64,000 nucleotides of DNA from Atriophallophorus winterbourni (GCA_013407085.1 JACCGJ010018523.1:81783-145782), one strand, 5' to 3'; positions 43,021 to 55,239 are shown, numbered from the stretch's first letter. Translations and numbers: made by a program. The notes: a model not told the origin generated them from the sequence alone.

Positions 43021-46000
43021 TTAGTGTTGGTGAGACATAACGGGACGTTGTGAAGGATGGTGAGTATGGTGCATAGCGTTTGAACCCGATGAGCCCAGCA
43101 TCATGGTTTGCGCACCACTAAGCTGATGCATTTGACCGGGATTGCCACTACCTTGACCAGGATTCGATTGGTTAGCAGCAGAAGCGACGGTATGTTGAGA
43201 TTGATGTTGCTGGTGCTGTGCTGCGGCTACTGCGGCATTCAAGTAGGCCGAAGATGAAGTTCCTGGTTGATAATATTGAGGCAAGTAGGCTTGCGTATTG
43301 CCACTGCTGCCCGTTGCCGGATTCATCGTGAAACCAGAATTTAAAACACCGTTTGTTGTCGAGTGTCCAGTTGGCATTTTCGGTCCCAATCCTTCTATGT
43401 TAGCCATTGGTCCAGAAAAAGCGTTGAAATTAGATGATGTTTGTGACTTATAGCCAACTGAAACAGAAAGGAACAAATGATATAGATTCTGCCTGGAAAA
43501 ATCACGATAAACCGAAAGACATAGCCGACATACCTTGTTTTGAAGGATCGCCATATTTCATATCCAAAAATTCCTCATAAGAAGCATTCATGGGTTTCAT
43601 AGGTGGTAATGCCTGAGAAGCAGAAGATCGATTCGGTTGTTGTGTCAGTGCCGAGCTTTCATGAGTTGAAGCTTGGGTTGAGCCGACATTTTCAACTCCT
43701 GCTTGTTGTTGATTCAGGAATGCATTCGGATATCCATTCTACAAATTTCACAGGCATAGATCATTAACTTCGCATATAAGAAGTCGGACATACGGAACAA
43801 ATAAACGCAGATAAGGCCAACAACTCGCGTTGAAAAATGTTCCACTGCATATCACGAAACGTTTATAATCAATCGTGCCAGCTCAGAGAAAATCAAGAAG
43901 CCACCAAGACATGTGATAAAGTTTACTCACAATCTCAATGTGGCTTCTGCAGTGGAATATCAACCGTTGGCATGATCATCTACCTGAAATAATTGCTTGC
44001 GCTAGTATACGCTGTTTTTCTAGATTTAACAAGGGCGCTCGACTACGGCAGCAGGGAAAGTCTTATAGGCTGCTCACTAAGATAGCTCAAAATCGTTATT
44101 TCTTTATACTTTGGCATAAAGGGCTCAATCCATTTTGAGGGTTGCAGGTTAGAAGCCTTTGAAATTCGTCGTGTCAAACAATGATGTGTTTTTGCTACCA
44201 CGCTGGTGGGCATTTTTGGCTGAGATGCTGCATAATCCATAATCCTGTGGTCCAGAGGATGCATCCAAAATGTTTTAAGAAATTTAGATGAAATTTTAAA
44301 GTCTTATATTAATCAGGATGCCAAACCATTAAAACTGGTGAACGGTTACCGCCAAATATGTTGCGCTTGTATGCAATGGATGAAGGTGCACTCTGACGAG
44401 GGATAAATGGTGTCAAAACCATCGTTCCTATCGAGCATAAGGCTGGAGCGATAACAAGTGCCAAGAAATGGTGCCATGGAAATAAGGTACTACGTGTTTA
44501 AGAGAGTTTGTGAGAGTACCTTACGTTTAGTGATCATTTTGTCAACACGGGGTTCGGTTCTATACCGTTAGATAAACCTTAAGATAGCAGTGCACGCAGT
44601 CAACATTAACCATCGGCGCGTGTATGGTAGGGTATGAAAGCACAAGCCTGATCCAGGCAAAGTGCAGCACAGTCAGAGACTACACGTGGGCTAAGATACT
44701 GTCAGGTTGCCCAGGCCTAGACAGATATGAGGAAGAAAAAGAACAGGATTTGTACTATCAAACTATTCAGGTTAAAGAGCTTATCATCACATTGTGTTTT
44801 CTTTCTAAAGGCGTGCTTCAGCAGTGAAGCGAAAATACCGAACAGCGTGGAAGCCTCGTCGAATTTCAACCGTGCAACCGTTAAATTGGACTGAGCTCTT
44901 CATGCCAGAATATGTATGAAATGACAAGCCTGATCCAAGCAAATACCGCACTGTCATAGACTGCACGGCACTTTGACTGGATCAGGCTTGTGCTTTCATA
45001 CATACATAGAAACAGCATAAAGTTACTTACCGGTGGCAAATCAATTTAGCATGCAAGTGTAGTGCTCGTATTGTGGAATGTATGTATGTATGTATGTATG
45101 AACGCACAAGCCTGATCCAGGCAAAGTGCCGCACAGTCAGAGACTGCACGTGGGCTAAGATACTGTCAGGTTGTGGAATGTAATATCAAGTGACTGAGGT
45201 GTCGCATTAATCGGACTAAGATGACGAAATGACACCGTCTCCTCGCGACCGTCCTCGTATTGTCTGTAGCTTGCTATCCTTCAGTCAGTAATTCCTCTTT
45301 ACCGGTAAGTTCACTTGTTCAGCGGAGTCTAAACAGCTTTTAAAGGTCTGAAGCGGTCATTTGACGCTAGCCTGCATCATCATCATCATGAGACAGCATT
45401 GCACCGGTAGCATGGACCGAATGCTTAACTGCCACCATAAAAACTCGTAAAGATGGGGAAGAGTATGTATGAAATCACAAGCCTGATCCAGGAAAAGTGC
45501 CGCACAGCCAGAGACTGCACGTGGGCTAAGATACTGTGAAGTTGTCCAGGCCTAGACAGTTAAGGGGAAGGAAAATAGCAATATCAGTGCGACTCCAGCG
45601 TGTAATCGCATGCGGGCCAGGTTGTCCAGGCCTTGCTTTTGTATACAGCTTGGTACCGGCAGCAAATCAATTTAGCACATTTTCATATCCGTGCAATCGT
45701 GTACGTTTATGACAATTTGATCTGTTTTTCAATAGTTGTATTTCATCTACAATAAATCCAGATGACTACATGATGCCATTTTGCATTAATTTGCAGTAAT
45801 GCTGTTTTCGGTAGGTAGCATCGTGTTGCATTGATCATCATATGTAATCAAATGTCAGATGCAAATCATTGTGACGACAATCCAGATGCAATGTTAGTGC
45901 ATTTAATAACCCTTCGTTAAACCCGAGGACGTTGACAATATCCTAGCCAACGTGCGGTTCGTCGGCCTGCACAGAACGTTCCGTGGTTACATGCGCAGAA

Positions 46001-48990
46001 ATCTCCCTATTTAAAAAGGATGAAATTATAAAGAAGCAATACTAAGCTAATCCAAAGATTGTCATAGCCGGGGGTGGCAGTGGGGATAAGCTCCCACTGT
46101 TTATAAAATGCTCACATATGGCATGCGTCTCAAATAGCCTCTGACAACCAAGTCCAGCTTCTGGCCTGCACGAGTGGCTTTCCGAGCCCGGCGGAACTGC
46201 TTCTACCAACAGGAGAAGGGGCGAGGGCGAGTGACTGGCGCCTGAAAACCAGTTTGCTTCGGGCAGATGTAGCTCGTTAGCCTGGGAGGGCATTTCATCT
46301 AAGGGAAGGAAAACCCTGATTTTAAACCTCCGCTGCCTTGTGGGATACCCGATCGCGGGAAAGGCTTCGGGAGAAAACCCTGAGGAAAAACCTGGAACAG
46401 AGTCTGGTAGACCACCTCTTTCTGGCAACTCCCTGCTGCCTTGCAGGTCGCACTTGGTTGTGCAAAGGCTAGAGAAGCTGACTCGAACAAACGCCGAGTG
46501 GTGCTGGGGACGCCGCTTTGTACCCAAATTCCCAAGAATCTTCTTTGAAGCCGACTCATCCTCCAGGAGGAGATAGTCGCACAAAAGTAAAGTAAAGTAA
46601 TCCAAACACTGGTCTAAACAGTTCATTTTAACGGTAAACTAAATAAGGAATGAAGCTTATTAAAATGGATTGCCAAAATGCCATACTCAAAATACTAGGA
46701 TATTGATTTGATCGGAGCCTATGTGGTTGCAACAAGAAACGCGGTAAGCAATGCAAGAATGTTTTCGAAAATGTGAAAGTCGATGTGAACGAAATGAAGC
46801 ATAAATCTTGCATGCGATGGCGAATCATGGTAGGTTTATGGTAGATATATAGGCAAAACGATTATTAGTAGCACTCACCATGAGAACAAAGCCGGGGTAC
46901 GAGAAAAAAGGGTGACCGGTAGGAAGCATCTGAGGAGGGTGCCCCATTGCAGATGCCAGTATATCTGGTCGAATACCAGCGCTAGCAGCCGTGACGTGAT
47001 TAATGGGTCCAGAAACGTTATGTTTTCCAGCAGCTGACGCCGCATCTGAAGTTGATGTCAATAAATTTTGTGACGTTGTTGCAGCATGCTGCTGCATATG
47101 CATGTCGTAAAGCATACGGTGCTGCTGATGGAATAATTGTTCAAAAACTGCGGGAGCATTTCCTGAATTTCCAGCAAGATTAAACATATGATAGGGCGTC
47201 GGAGCAAACTGGCTGATGAAATGAGTCATTCCTGGTGGTAATGTGGTCGCCTGAGGCTGTTGTGATGAGTTAGAAGATATCGGTTGATGCGGTGTATGGA
47301 ATGTACCATGAGTTGTGGGCATCGGGTTTTTGCTCATCTGTTGTTGCATATTGGAACCACCAACACTTGGCTGCCCATGAGCGAATGATGAATTGGCCTG
47401 TTGGGTTTGAGAAGAAACTGAATGAGTGAATTGGACAGGTGATTCAGTTTTCAATGACGAATTAGTTACTGATAGCTTGCTCATTTCGCCAGGTAAGTTC
47501 TCTAGAATATAATTTTTCAACGAAGATTCCAGGAATCCAGGTTGTGTAGGCCGGTCAGAATTGAATGCTGTTTTGTTGTGCGCCGGATTAGTTGGCAGAT
47601 TACCTTGACTCTTCGGATCCAAATTAACATTCTGGAACTGATTAGGTATGAAGTTTGGTGAAGGTGTATTGGCATTCCTTTCAGCTACGTCAGGATGCAA
47701 ATTGATACCACCTGGTTTGGAAGCCTCGACTACAGGCTGTTTACCACGAGCTGGTGAAGGCGAATAGTATTGTGTGCCGAGTTCAGGAGGTACATTAGGT
47801 GGTCTAGTCAAAGATATCGGACTTTTATTCAACGCCACATTAGTATTGGTGGCGGGGGAAGAGCGGAAGGAAAAGCCTTCATCTCCACCGAATCGGAATG
47901 CTAAATTGGACGCAGTTTGTGTTAAGGCATCCGGAACTATGAAAACAGCTATATCTGGAAGCTTCTTGAAAGCAGGAGGTGGAGCTTTGCTTGTTGCTTT
48001 AGTAATGAAGAGGGAATCTTCACTTGAATGAGACGCCGATTTGGGTGAATGAGCATCAACAGAAGATTCTGTGGTTTGAGTTGACAAGGGTTCTTCAGTA
48101 TGTCTAAGAATATTAATGAAAAAGTTATCATACTTGGCATTCGTTTCAACAAACAGGTCCTCGGTTTTTGCTAGCTCAGACCGAACGTTGTGAGCCAGAG
48201 AAGCGTTGGAGTTGAGTACTTCGATTGCTTCACCACCCCATTCGCCATATTCGGTATAAGGATCCCAGCCTAAACATCATGTTATTGAAAACAAATTACC
48301 GTCGGAATGCTTCGAATATCTTGCGCTGGACCGCTGATCCTTAATGGCGACTCCTTGGGGTTGCTGTTTGGAAGACGGATTTTTCGAACGATACTCAACA
48401 GATTCTGTGGATGTAGAATTCACCACATTCTTTGAATCGTGTAAAGCTCTAGCATTTTTGAGAGAATCCTTCTGATCACCCTAAAAATGTTTTGAAGTGT
48501 TATTTTTACCTTTTTTGAAGCTTTGGAAACATCCGATTTGAGTTGAGAGTTTTTATTACCAGCTACGGTGCGCTTGTCTTTACTCGTGGTAGCTTGATCT
48601 TCGTTTGCATGGCGGGATGATGATTGATCCTGAAACATCAGACAATTTAAAACGTACTGTTGTTTGAGCACTTTTAGCTCGACTCTTTTTCCCGGTTGTA
48701 TGCCAATCTTCGCTCAGACCTGAGCGTGATTTATCGAGCAATAATTCCACTGCCTTCTGGATATCATTCTCGCAATCATACAGGGCTGTTGCAGCCTCAT
48801 CTTCTGTGCAATTAGCAAGATCTTGTAGCATTGAGACCGACTGTCTCAATTCAGCATCGCCCCCTGATTTCGATAAAAGTTTAGCTAAATTCAATTGCTC
48901 AAAGTTTGCTGTTGGCATTTTCGAAAGACGCTCGTCATCCTCAAAAATTGGACGCCCAACAGAATTGTCTACGGCTGAGGTTCTATCCAT
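43021..48990 (-). CDS. UBAP2L: UBAP2/UBAP2L/Lingerer family protein (6 exons, 888 aa)
   Basis: Ubiquitin-associated RNA-granule/translation regulator. Exons (minus): 48658-48990, 48510-48629, 48300-48480, 46879-48269, 43534-43738, 43021-43457. All junctions are GT-AG, phases agree, and the total is exactly 889 codons. The UBA domain spans residues about 48-88 (SVSMLQDLANCTEDEAATAL, YDCENDIQKAVELLLDK), then a Lys/Ser-rich linker. GWDPYTEYGEWGGEAIEVL at 212-230 corresponds to the EWGTEDW region of vertebrate UBAP2L. SNLAFRFGGDEGFSF at about 332 corresponds to the conserved LNLQFGALQFGSE segment. A long Gln/Ser/Pro-rich low-complexity region and a His/Gln-rich C-terminus follow. ATG 48990 was chosen because the upstream in-frame codon is TTG. 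One-to-one orthology with UBAP2L rather than UBAP2 is not meaningful in flatworms. Confidence 0.9.
44632..44755 (-). repeat. SINE-like 3' half
   Basis: GGTATGAAAGCACAAGCCTG through GGTTGCCCAGGCCTAGACAG, truncated after AAAAAGAACAGG. Confidence 0.75.
44914..45075. repeat. Head-to-head SINE-like 3' ends forming a hairpin
   Basis: TATGAAATGACAAGCCTGATCC and, about 15 bp after the first arm, its reverse partner GGATCAGGCTTGTGCTTTCATA. The arms are roughly 35 bp. A piece of the 5' half (CAAATCAATTTAGCATG) follows at about 45036. Confidence 0.7.
45079..45175 (-). repeat. SINE-like 3' end with (TATG)n tail
   Basis: Five TATG units abut AACGCACAAGCCTGATCC. Truncated after CTGTCAGGTTG, very close to consensus and so probably young. 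Confidence 0.8.
45471..45710 (-). repeat. SINE-like repeat, near full length, reverse
   Basis: Begins TATGTATGAAATCACAAGCC, continues through GACTGCACGTGGGCTAAGAT and ends CAAATCAATTTAGCAC...CCGTGCAATCG. A short partial duplication (CAGGTTGTCCAGGCCT) is inserted near 45616. Confidence 0.8.
46061..46600 (+). repeat. GC-rich 540-bp repeat with (TAAAG)n tail
   Basis: Markedly more GC-rich than its surroundings. Ends GAGATAGTCGCACAAAAGTAAAGTAAAGTAA. The last 75 bp recurs at 49506-49580. Likely a SINE or a 5'-truncated LINE. Long frames across it on both strands (for example 46042-46626 minus) come from base composition. Confidence 0.65.
48270..48299 (-). other. 30-bp intron of UBAP2L-like gene
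   Basis: GTAATTTG...GATGTTTAG, phase 1, between exons 3 and 4. Confidence 0.85.
48481..48509 (-). other. 29-bp intron of UBAP2L-like gene
   Basis: GTAAAAATAACAC...CATTTTTAG, phase 0. Retention would run into a different, unrelated frame after AKASKK-type sequence. Confidence 0.85.
48630..48657 (-). other. 28-bp intron of UBAP2L-like gene
   Basis: GTACGTTTTA...GATGTTTCAG, phase 0, the shortest of the three micro-introns. Confidence 0.85.
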
Positions 48991-49505
48991 AGATAATATG
49001 TACACTATGTACAATCAGAGCTAAAAGGGAAGTTTATAAAAATAAGGTAGAAATAGCTCATTTGTGATTAAATACAGAAGTAACATTAATGCATATTAAA
49101 ACGCAGCTTAGTATTTGATGCGTTGTTGGCCGAGATTTATGCAACGGAATCATTAAATTATATAAAAATGTTGAGAATTATTTCACGTAGACATAAAATG
49201 CTCACCTGTGGTTATGCAGTGATCCACGGTGTATGAATAAAATGAATCTATATTGGATTTTAAATTCAGCCTATATTTAACGCACTAAAAGAATTTTAAA
49301 CGGATATAACGGAAGTTCAGTCGCTTTAAGCAGAAGTAGAATTTGTACTGAGCCAGGATGGGAACTGAGGACTAAATGACTTAAAATTATTTGTATGTAC
49401 TACCACGCTGTCGGATCCCCGGCTTGCAATTTTACATATACGTGTAGACAAACCTATCGCTGTATTATTCTTTATTCTCTATTTCTCATCTACCTAGGCT
49501 TAAAT
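48991..49505. other. 5' flank of UBAP2L-like gene, nothing recognised
   Basis: AT-rich. No TATA box or CpG-rich segment evident. Confidence 0.4.
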
Positions 49506-49672
49506 TCCCAAGAATCTTCATTGAAGCCGACTCATCCTCCATGAGGAGATAGTCGCACAAAAGTAAGTAAAGTAAAGTAAGTCTAGGCCCGGGTAACCTG
49601 ACAGTAATATCGCCCACGTGCAATCTCTGACTGTGCGGCAGTTTGCCTGGATCAGGCTTGTGCTTTCATACC
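49506..49672 (+). repeat. GC-rich repeat tail joined to SINE-like 3' end
   Basis: 49506-49580 repeats the end of 46061-46600 (with AAGTAAAGTAAAGTAA). From 49582, GTCTAGGCCCGGGTAACCTG to CTGGATCAGGCTTGTGCTTT is the SINE-like 3' half. Confidence 0.75.
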
Positions 49673-49819
49673 ATCGCTGTATGATACAGACTGCATTCCT
49701 ACATATTAGCTCTTGCCGAGCCGGTTGCGTATGATTGTTTTTTTCTAATTGTTGGGGAACAGGTAAGTAGAGAACTGCGTTGGTGGTCGATTGTGAAGCA
49801 CTTCAGCCCGTATGTATGG

Positions 49820-50960
49820 AATTAGAAACAAAGAGGCAGGCAGTGTCGCAGTAATAGACAACACATGGGCTGGGATAGTCATATTGCTCAGGGACAGGAA
49901 AATATACCAGTGGATTCCCGTATGCAGCTTGTTAAGTTGTAGTGATTTGCAATGGGATCTATTAGTTTTCTATTAAAAATGTTTTGCTGCAAAAAATCTC
50001 ACGTGCAATAACTGGCCGTGACTTCAGCAAGGCAACAACCCATGCTACGTTTATGAAATAATAATAGATTTTATTGAAGCTAGCTTCTTAAGAGATGGAA
50101 TCTGGTTCAAGAAAAGCCCGTAGTTCTTTATTGCAAAAAGCTTGCTTCATGCATGGTAAACAAACGTTAACACTTAGATATTACGTAGCCATATAAAGGA
50201 AAGGGAAAGAACCGTGCAGACGCTGATCACCATTTGCCCTGTGTATGTCTAATCATATAACGATGAAGCACATTTGCAATTTGCAAGCATTTGCCTGGTT
50301 TACGAAAGATTATTCAATTGTCTAGAAATAGTAATTTGAAGGGTGCAATCGAATTGTATTTAACAATCGTTTGTTAGGAGAGAAAAAGTGTCACATTCAT
50401 TTATTTTGACTATTGCCAGTAAAAGGATGTAGATCCAAAGATAGTTGCTGATGTAGCTGTGAATATGTAAATTCAAATAAGTTCCACGGCGTGGAAAACT
50501 TCAGGTGCCCATCATGATACTGTTACTTGAGCATGCCAGAGCAAGTGTGCAGCGATATACCCGAGAACCCACTTGCGACTGTGGCATTAATAGATAAGAA
50601 ATTATAAGCCTGGAGCCGAGGTGTACGATAATGTCCGAATGATTCTGACCATATGTAGATAAGTACAGTGAGCTTACAGCAGGTTTGCTTATGTAATAAT
50701 ACATTTAGCAAGTTAGCTATGCAAGTATCTCAAAATCGAAATGAAGCGAAAAACAGAGCACTCAAATAAATGAATACATCTAATAGCAGGTCTAGAATGC
50801 AGAACCAGCAATGGCAATTAAGGTATTAAGCCACAGACTGCGCGGGCCAAGATACTATCAGGTTGTCCATGACAAGGAAACTATTGTAGTTACGAGTTTC
50901 TGCATTCAGCTCAGTAATTTTGGTATATCAAATCAGCATAGTTACATGCGCAGTAAACAA
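49820..50960. other. Mostly unrecognised, two decayed SINE-like pieces
   Basis: 49830-49940 (GGCAGGCAGTGTCGCAG, ACACATGGGCTGGGATAG) and 50825-50960 (GACTGCGCGGGCCAAGATAC) match the SINE-like family in reverse. Overlapping frames at 50501-50711 have no motif. Confidence 0.45.
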
Positions 50961-52500
50961 ATACTGCAAAATCGCAACTATTTACTGCTGAAGACAAAAG
51001 ATTACATCTGGAGCAGAAACCAAAAAGATCGTCAAACAATAAAAACCTAGGAAAATTTTTTGAATTCTAATTTTTTAGGACCAATAATTGATGAAAAGAG
51101 GGCTTAGTGAATGAAAACGCGAGATATAATTTCCAGAAAAGTGAAAACAGATGTTGAAAAGCAATTCGGAATTTCAGACAATAAATTATGCTTACATGCC
51201 TTTTGGACAATTGATAGAAAAACTGTTCAATACGAAATTATTTATTATAAAATACAGCGATGCACAATATTGCGTGACGATCAATCCAAATTTCAACGTT
51301 CCACAATCGAATGAAAAAATACATCGAAACGTTTGCTGAATTTCGACCGAACGCATGAACGTAAACTCAATCCAAACCACGGAAATACTTTTTATTAAGT
51401 AAATGATGCCAAGATATGCCTGAATATTTATTCAATGCTCTCATTAACAATCACGAGATTATGCTTTTGCATAGTGAGAGGGTATGGCAAACAGTAATTA
51501 TGACGGCTGATGTCCCCTTATTATAGCCTGTCCCGAAAGTTTAAGCGAGAGATATACCCGCGTCGTTTTCATTTAGAATTATCTTTTTTCGAGATATAGC
51601 TCGGATACACAAAGCTCGAGTTGTGGATTTCATTCTAATTTGTGTTGTTTCACATAGTAATTAATTCCTATACATTAAAGACTTTCATAAAGACTGTGAT
51701 AAATATTGAAATCTGAGATCGGATACTAGGAATTCAATAATTTTATACGGTATAAGGAGCAATAACTAAACGCAAAATAGATAATTGATCAGATTCGTCG
51801 AAAATGTGTCAGGAACATAAAATATTCGTTCACATGAAGTCAAACTAAATTGTAACGCAGAATCACACTAACCTCTAACGCGAAATGTATAGAATGGTTT
51901 TAAAACCGCATTCAAGCGACGCGCGAAGTCGCCGGATGTTGAGTGAGGAAAACAATAACCAACATTACCTCCAAGTTTTCTAAATTTACAATCGTAATAG
52001 AAAAAGGATTGAAATTTTATATATATCACCAATGTTGAACGACTGATAAATTTCGAGGATATGACTGAAACATGATATTTCTTCTTGTTATTGTTAGATG
52101 ACAGGGGGCCAAGCCCTTGTGAGCCGGTGTGCGAACGATCGTTTTTAACTGAAAAACGGTTCTAGCAATAGTCGCTTTTCCAAAGTTTCTCTGAAAATCT
52201 TCAGTAATGTCTGTTTCTGTAATAGTGCTCCAAAACACGTCAGAGGTGACTACGCTGGTTCTCGTTCATTTCCGTTTAGTTAAATCACGTTCGGTTTGCA
52301 CAGCACCGTAAATGTCCGATTAGCCAATAAACCAACGAGAATTTTTTCGTTAAAATGCGCCGGTGAAGTGCTCGCCAATGCTGAAATATTTTCTATTTAT
52401 CCGTTTGAAAGCAGCAATATTGGCAAGACACATTGGAACAATCTTCGAGTTTCTGAGTGGTAAATTTCTGGAAGTCTTCGTGAAGAAATATATATTAACT
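50961..52500. other. No feature recognised
   Basis: AT-rich. Overlapping frames at 51111-51380 on both strands and 52026-52238 show no signature. Confidence 0.4.
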
Positions 52501-52509
52501 ATTCCCAAA

Positions 52510-53060
52510 ACTTTGTGAAAAACTCAAAGATCTTTATCTTTGCGGATGAAACTAAACTTGTCTTAGGTTTACCAGCCATAGAGATATCACAGGCTATAGA
52601 CTCCATCAACGATGATCTTTCAACCCTTTCAAGATTGGGCTCACAATGGGGGTTAGAATTTAAGGGTATGCGCTGCTTAATAGCCCCTGGTAGTATCATT
52701 CTTAACAATACACTATTCGTGTCCTCTAACGAAATCAAAGACCTAGTATATAGATATTGTTCGCCTCTTAATTACGAAGAACAAGTAAGATTTCTCAGAG
52801 CAAGAGCTAGACAGAATTTTGATTTGATCAATCAAAAATTCCTCCTTCGTGAAAGTAGACAAAGTCTAAATAAAATGATAGTATTGCCGCTTCTTGACTA
52901 CTGTAATATAGTCTACTCTGACATTGTTAGGCGTGACTGTATACTCTCAGAAAGCCTTAAACACAGAATTAGCAAAATCATGTTAGGTTACTCTAATCCT
53001 TCATCTTACCAAGTAAGCTTAAATCTACTAGACATAGACCCGCTATGGTTAAGTTAAATT
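52510..53060 (+). mobile_element. LINE reverse transcriptase fragment, second clade
   Basis: Continuous 180-codon frame: SKIFIFADETKLVLGLPA (motif C FADD changed to FADE), SRLGSQWGLEFKGMRC, IKDLVYRYCSPLNYEEQ, RARARQNFDLINQKFLLRES and LLDYCNIVYSDIVRRD. It closely parallels 61914-62270, so both are one family, distinct from the CR1/Jockey-like copies. The motif C change makes it inactive. Confidence 0.8.
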
Positions 53061-53269
53061 CGCCTCAAACTTTTTCTTTTCTTTCCAATCATTACGGAGC
53101 ACGAAGTTAAGCTAAGGTCTACAATGCGCTTCTAATATTGCAATCGTTATTCAAAGTGATTCAAAGTTGTAATGGTCTAAAAAGCATTTAGCTTAACAAT
53201 AACCATAGGATGGAGTTGTGATGTATATACAAAAAAGAACAACACGGAAACTCATATAGTGTAAATCGT

Positions 53270-53480
53270 ATCAAAATTTGGGTTTTCTCTCAAGTATTTG
53301 TCCAAATTAGCTTTAAAAATATCCAGGTTGGCTGAGTGTGTAACAGTGGAGGGGAGGGTGTTCCATGTTAAACTTACACGTACAGCATACGAATATCTTC
53401 GACAGTTCAGTCTTGAAGTGGGAATACGCACTGTGAGTTCATGTTTCTAACTGGTACGGGGTGGCGAGTGTGTGAAAAGT
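53270..53480 (-). mobile_element. LINE RT C-terminal fragment
   Basis: Minus strand WNTLPSTVTHSANLDIFKAN then LDKYLRENPNF, the final block of a LINE RT, preceded by a decayed piece. Confidence 0.6.
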
Positions 53481-54820
53481 TTGGACAAGGGATAGTTATG
53501 TACGACATAACCAAATGAGGCTTTTGCATATTCCCCACTAAAGTTCGACACAACATTTTTTCATTTGGTATGCACAGATTTTGAAATCACTTCCACTCCA
53601 TTTTCGCAGGTGCACATCTACAGTCAAATTTAAAACACTGGTAGAATCTCTCACTGCTCCATCGTTATGCGAAATTCTCAAAATAAACAATACACAGTAT
53701 ATTTTGTTATTGTATTCCTGGTTATTTAAACATTTGTAAGTATTGTTTACATTAGCACACGCATTGAACTGTTCACAATGTCCGGAATACATGATTAATC
53801 ACTATCTCAAATTCTTAAGAAGAAGATATTTTATACTCCAATGTGATCCCAGGTTTCTAATTCCACATTGTTTTGCACATATTAGTATGTCATGAGTTCT
53901 GATAGTATTCTCTGGATAACTAGCCATCAAGTGTCAGGTTGCAAGGCACTAGAAATGTTTCTACACGTCCCAATTGTAACCATGCGTTTTATTCATGTTT
54001 ACCGCATGATCATATACATAACCGTTATCTATTTTATATTAATCCCATATATCAAACATGCTTAACCCTAACATGTTTATAAAAAATCTAACAAAAAGTA
54101 AAAAAATCCAAAATGCCAAAAAATGTTTTGGCGATCCATTTTTGCATTCCTAACGGATTTAGAATTTCAATTTGATTACCTCTCACCATAATGTTGAACA
54201 TAATATTTTCAATTATCTTTCAGTGTCTCCGACTACCAAACCAACACTAATACTTGTTCATGCTTCATCTGCCTGAGTTTTTACGGCTGAGAGTGATTTT
54301 TCTGTATGAACTGAAAGCCCTACTGGCAACCATGTTTTGGTTTCCATTTCTCGACAGTACTTCGACTTTCCTGGGTCGTACAACCGACCCAACCCCATTG
54401 CAATTTATACCAAAATCTCACCTTATCCCCTCCATTTTCTTTTTTTGCAATTTAACTTTGGAGGTTTTATTAACTCTTATTTAACCGCACCCGCCAACAT
54501 TCCGAATAACTCAATTTATATATTTATAAAATAATTTTCTTTATTTTTAATTTTATTTTCACTGTGACAATTATATTCTCATTCGCAACTCTTTTTCCAT
54601 GCTTTTTTTCAATTTTTGCTCCAAGGTAATTCGCATCCTCCCCATTTGTATATCCTGATGCAATCTAATTCAAGGTAATTCAAAGTAATTCAAAGTTTTG
54701 ATGGTCAATTAGCAAATAATTTACAGTAACCACAGATTAAATATATAGGGAATTCATGAAAAACAACACAAATGTTTTATACATATGGAAAGTCAGCACG
54801 TGTATTCAGGTGCAAGGTTG
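53481..54820. other. No feature recognised
   Basis: AT-rich. Frames at 53538-53792 and 54254-54534 lack motifs. Confidence 0.4.
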
Positions 54821-55000
54821 GGTTTGGTCAAAATATACTTGTCAATTTCAGCCTTGAACATGTTCAGGCTTGTTGTGCAAATGATATGTGGGGGCAAGGA
54901 GTTCCATAGAAAACAGATGAAATTTCATTACTGACATTAGGCGAAAAAATATATCTTTCTTAACCACTGTAAATTTACCTTCCTATGTTGAACGGAAAAA
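54820..55000 (-). mobile_element. LINE RT C-terminal fragment
   Basis: Minus strand FLWNSLPPHIICTTSLNMFK then AEIDKYILTKPNL, similar to the fragment at 53270. Confidence 0.6.
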
Positions 55001-55239
55001 ATGTTTAAAAAGTTCGCTTGTTATGGTCATTTTTATAATTCTTTTTTATTTTGTTGTACACATTGATAACCTGATCATGTTTTGCATGCCTTGGTTTACA
55101 ATGTATATAGTATTATTATTATAAAAGTAAACGGTAATTAATCATTTCTGCAGAAATTCTATATGTAAGCATTTATTTTACGGAATAAAATAATAAGATG
55201 AGGATGAATAAATGTTCCGAATTTCGGTGGATGTGATCA

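Larger units (their letters stand above)
43739..46878 (-). other. Intron 4 of the UBAP2L-like gene (3.14 kb)
   Basis: Donor GTGAGT at 46878, acceptor TTTGTAG at 43739. Contains at least four SINE-like copies and a GC-rich repeat. No host exon recognised inside. Confidence 0.85.

Noticed and set aside
46042..46626. 194-codon minus-strand frame plus an 86-codon minus-strand frame and a 78-codon plus-strand frame
   Set aside because: Within a GC-rich repeat where stops are rare on all frames; no conserved domain and the tail of the repeat recurs elsewhere.
54254..54534. 76- and 65-codon frames
   Set aside because: Overlapping frames in AT-rich DNA with hydrophobic low-complexity translation; no evidence of a gene.
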